From Bacteroidaceae bacterium (GTDB lineage Bacteria; Bacteroidota; Bacteroidia; Bacteroidales; Bacteroidaceae): DNA of 64,000 nucleotides. The DNA lies in the NCBI GenBank assembly GCA_017555585.1, contig JAFZGA010000002.1:62001-126000 (forward strand), written 5' to 3'. The position numbers and the translations under genes are program-made. Under the pieces are notes generated by a model. That model had not been told where the DNA came from. It did not search any database and saw only the letters and a program-made list of their open reading frames with translations. This document shows, piece after piece, positions 62,715 through 64,000 of the stretch; position 1 is the stretch's first letter; every line of letters starts with the position of its first letter.

Positions 62715-64000
62715 TCAATAACCACTCTTCTTTTCCTTTAGCTCAGGAGTATATACCTTTTCCACATCACTTTCAAAATGATGATTAAGAGCATCTGCAA
62801 TAGTTTTTGCAATGGCAATACGTCGCATATCCCACAGACAGGCACTCCAGGCTATGCGAAGGATAATATTATTGCGACAGCCCTTACCTTCTTGAAACTT
62901 GCGTGCAAAAAGATTTTTGGTTGCTGCTGTATGGTAACGTTGATGATCAGATTCCATCTCGAATTTATCCTTGAGTTCAGCAGTCAAATCTTCGTAGAAA
63001 TCACGGTAAGCCGGCATATCCTCTATCACAAGATTATCACCCTCAAAACGTTCATCACCCTTTTCTCCACCTGCCGTAAAATGAAAAATCGTTGGATATA
63101 CAGGCTCGTTCGCACCACTTGCTACCAAAGTTGTAAGTGTCCAACTTCCATCTCTCGATGTCAGACGTTCCAAGTCCTCCATATAAAGAGGAAGATTCTC
63201 TTCGTGATTCACATCAGCAAAGGTATAATACGAACGATAAGGACGTATCTCGCCTATCTCACGGCTTATGTAGTTGAAACCACCGATCATAGCAAGATAA
63301 TACGAAAAGTTGCCTATACAAGGATCGGCAAGGCTCGATGGTGATACAATAGTAATCTTTGAGCCACGATCAATGTAACAGCCATATGGACGATTGACAA
63401 TAAAATGTTCTACTGCCAATTTATCCATAGGATGTTCATCAATTGTTTGAGTAACGGCAAGATTTATCAAGCGAAAATTATTCGATTCTTCCACCGCATC
63501 CATAATATCATCAGCCTTCAGTCCCATTCTTGCTTGTATGTCACATATCGACAGATGTTGCGGTATTATCATAAAACCGGTTGGACGATCAAGTTTCCTT
63601 TCAAAAGCAATCTGCAATTTTAAAATATTCTTCTGATTTTTATCGTTCTGTTTCTCATTCTCCATAGCCTCGGAGAATCCAGAACCAATAAGACCGGCAG
63701 GTACCGCAAACAATGCAATACCAAGCAGACCTATGACGCAGGCAATAAGTCTGCCCACAAAGGTTATTGGCGGAGTGTCGGCAAAGTTGCCGGGGTCACC
63801 TATATACTGTGCAAAAGCCCAGATAACCGATTTAAAACCATTGTCATATACATCGGGTTGAGCATTATGCTCATAAAAGAAGAGCACGAACGAGAGCATC
63901 AGCGTCACAATAGCCAAGAATTGGAACGACACCCACATCTCTTTTGCCTTGGATGAAATGGCTGTCTGCAACAGACGGAAAGAGTGCATGTAGCGGAACA
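62715..64000 (-). CDS. Voltage-gated-type ion channel protein (5' end outside window)
   Basis: At least 428 residues visible; the frame is open to the window edge. S5 (about VSFQFLAIVTLMLSFVLFF), a pore loop (NGFKSVIWAFAQYIGDPGNF) and S6 (LIACVIGLLGIALFAVPAGL) are visible, followed by a long cytosolic C-terminus (about 300 residues) without recognised domain. S6 with PAGLIGSGF resembles K+ channels, but the selectivity motif TVGYG is absent. S1-S4 probably lie upstream of the window. Confidence 0.8.
   Translation of the reverse strand, partial: FRYMHSFRLLQTAISSKAKEMWVSFQFLAIVTLMLSFVLFFYEHNAQPDVYDNGFKSVIWAFAQYIGDPGNFADTPPITFVGRLIACVIGLLGIALFAVPAGLIGSGFSEAMENEKQNDKNQKNILKLQIAFERKLDRPTGFMIIPQHLSICDIQARMGLKADDIMDAVEESNNFRLINLAVTQTIDEHPMDKLAVEHFIVNRPYGCYIDRGSKITIVSPSSLADPCIGNFSYYLAMIGGFNYISREIGEIRPYRSYYTFADVNHEENLPLYMEDLERLTSRDGSWTLTTLVASGANEPVYPTIFHFTAGGEKGDERFEGDNLVIEDMPAYRDFYEDLTAELKDKFEMESDHQRYHTAATKNLFARKFQEGKGCRNNIILRIAWSACLWDMRRIAIAKTIADALNHHFESDVEKVYTPELKEKKSGY

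Overview
The window is a Bacteroidales chromosome segment (Bacteroidaceae/Prevotellaceae-like gut bacterium). Evidence: SusC/SusD pair, NigD-like and DUF5606/DUF3276 proteins, long-form NusB, methionine synthase without an activation domain, the GGGtGRT gene, and promoters of the Bacteroides type (TTTG, about 19-20 bp, TAnnTTTG or TAnnTTCG) with few Shine-Dalgarno sites. The genus cannot be fixed from sequence alone. No rRNA, tRNA or CRISPR array was seen.

Bases 1-31,070 are ordinary chromosome: the end of a TonB-dependent receptor and its lipoprotein partner; an M28 peptidase; fabG; DUF5606; the nusB-yajC-ybbR-coaE operon; DUF3276 (Pur-alpha-like); rplY-pth-S4; an ECF sigma factor; a SusC/SusD/lipoprotein uptake operon; LicD; SIMPL; DedA; a Ca2+ P-type ATPase; metH; smpB; a NigD-like lipoprotein; and the pair NifU-like scaffold + GGGtGRT protein.

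Bases 30,907-61,700 are a tandem array of integrated elements that all use the 3' end of the GGGtGRT gene as attachment site. The last 165 bp of this gene (54 codons plus stop) recur at 42,223, 56,398 and, degraded, at 61,171. The first three copies encode the same peptide and differ only at synonymous positions, so each incoming element rebuilds the gene with its own tail. Element A (to 42,222) carries an IntDOT-like tyrosine integrase next to its right end, a HTH protein, DUF3871, a second small tyrosine recombinase and cargo (YiiX hydrolase, TPR lipoprotein, TerB-like protein). Element B (42,223-56,397) carries a sigma-54-controlled two-component/ABC efflux locus, a serine recombinase and two P-loop ATPases. 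Element C (56,398-61,170) carries two small unknown genes and a two-gene unit: a DUF1848 Cys-rich protein and a methyltransferase-Sel1 fusion. B and C have no tyrosine integrase but share a 232-bp right end, so they look like cis-mobilizable passengers. The left ends carry clusters of TTGYGACGGT or GCGACC motifs that look like integrase arm sites.

Bases 61,700-64,000 return to chromosome-like genes: an eroded remnant, a metallopeptidase, and an ion channel that runs off the window and lacks the usual TVGYG filter.

The most unusual object is the GGGtGRT-tail array itself, followed by the element C cargo pair and the sigma-54 efflux locus in element B.
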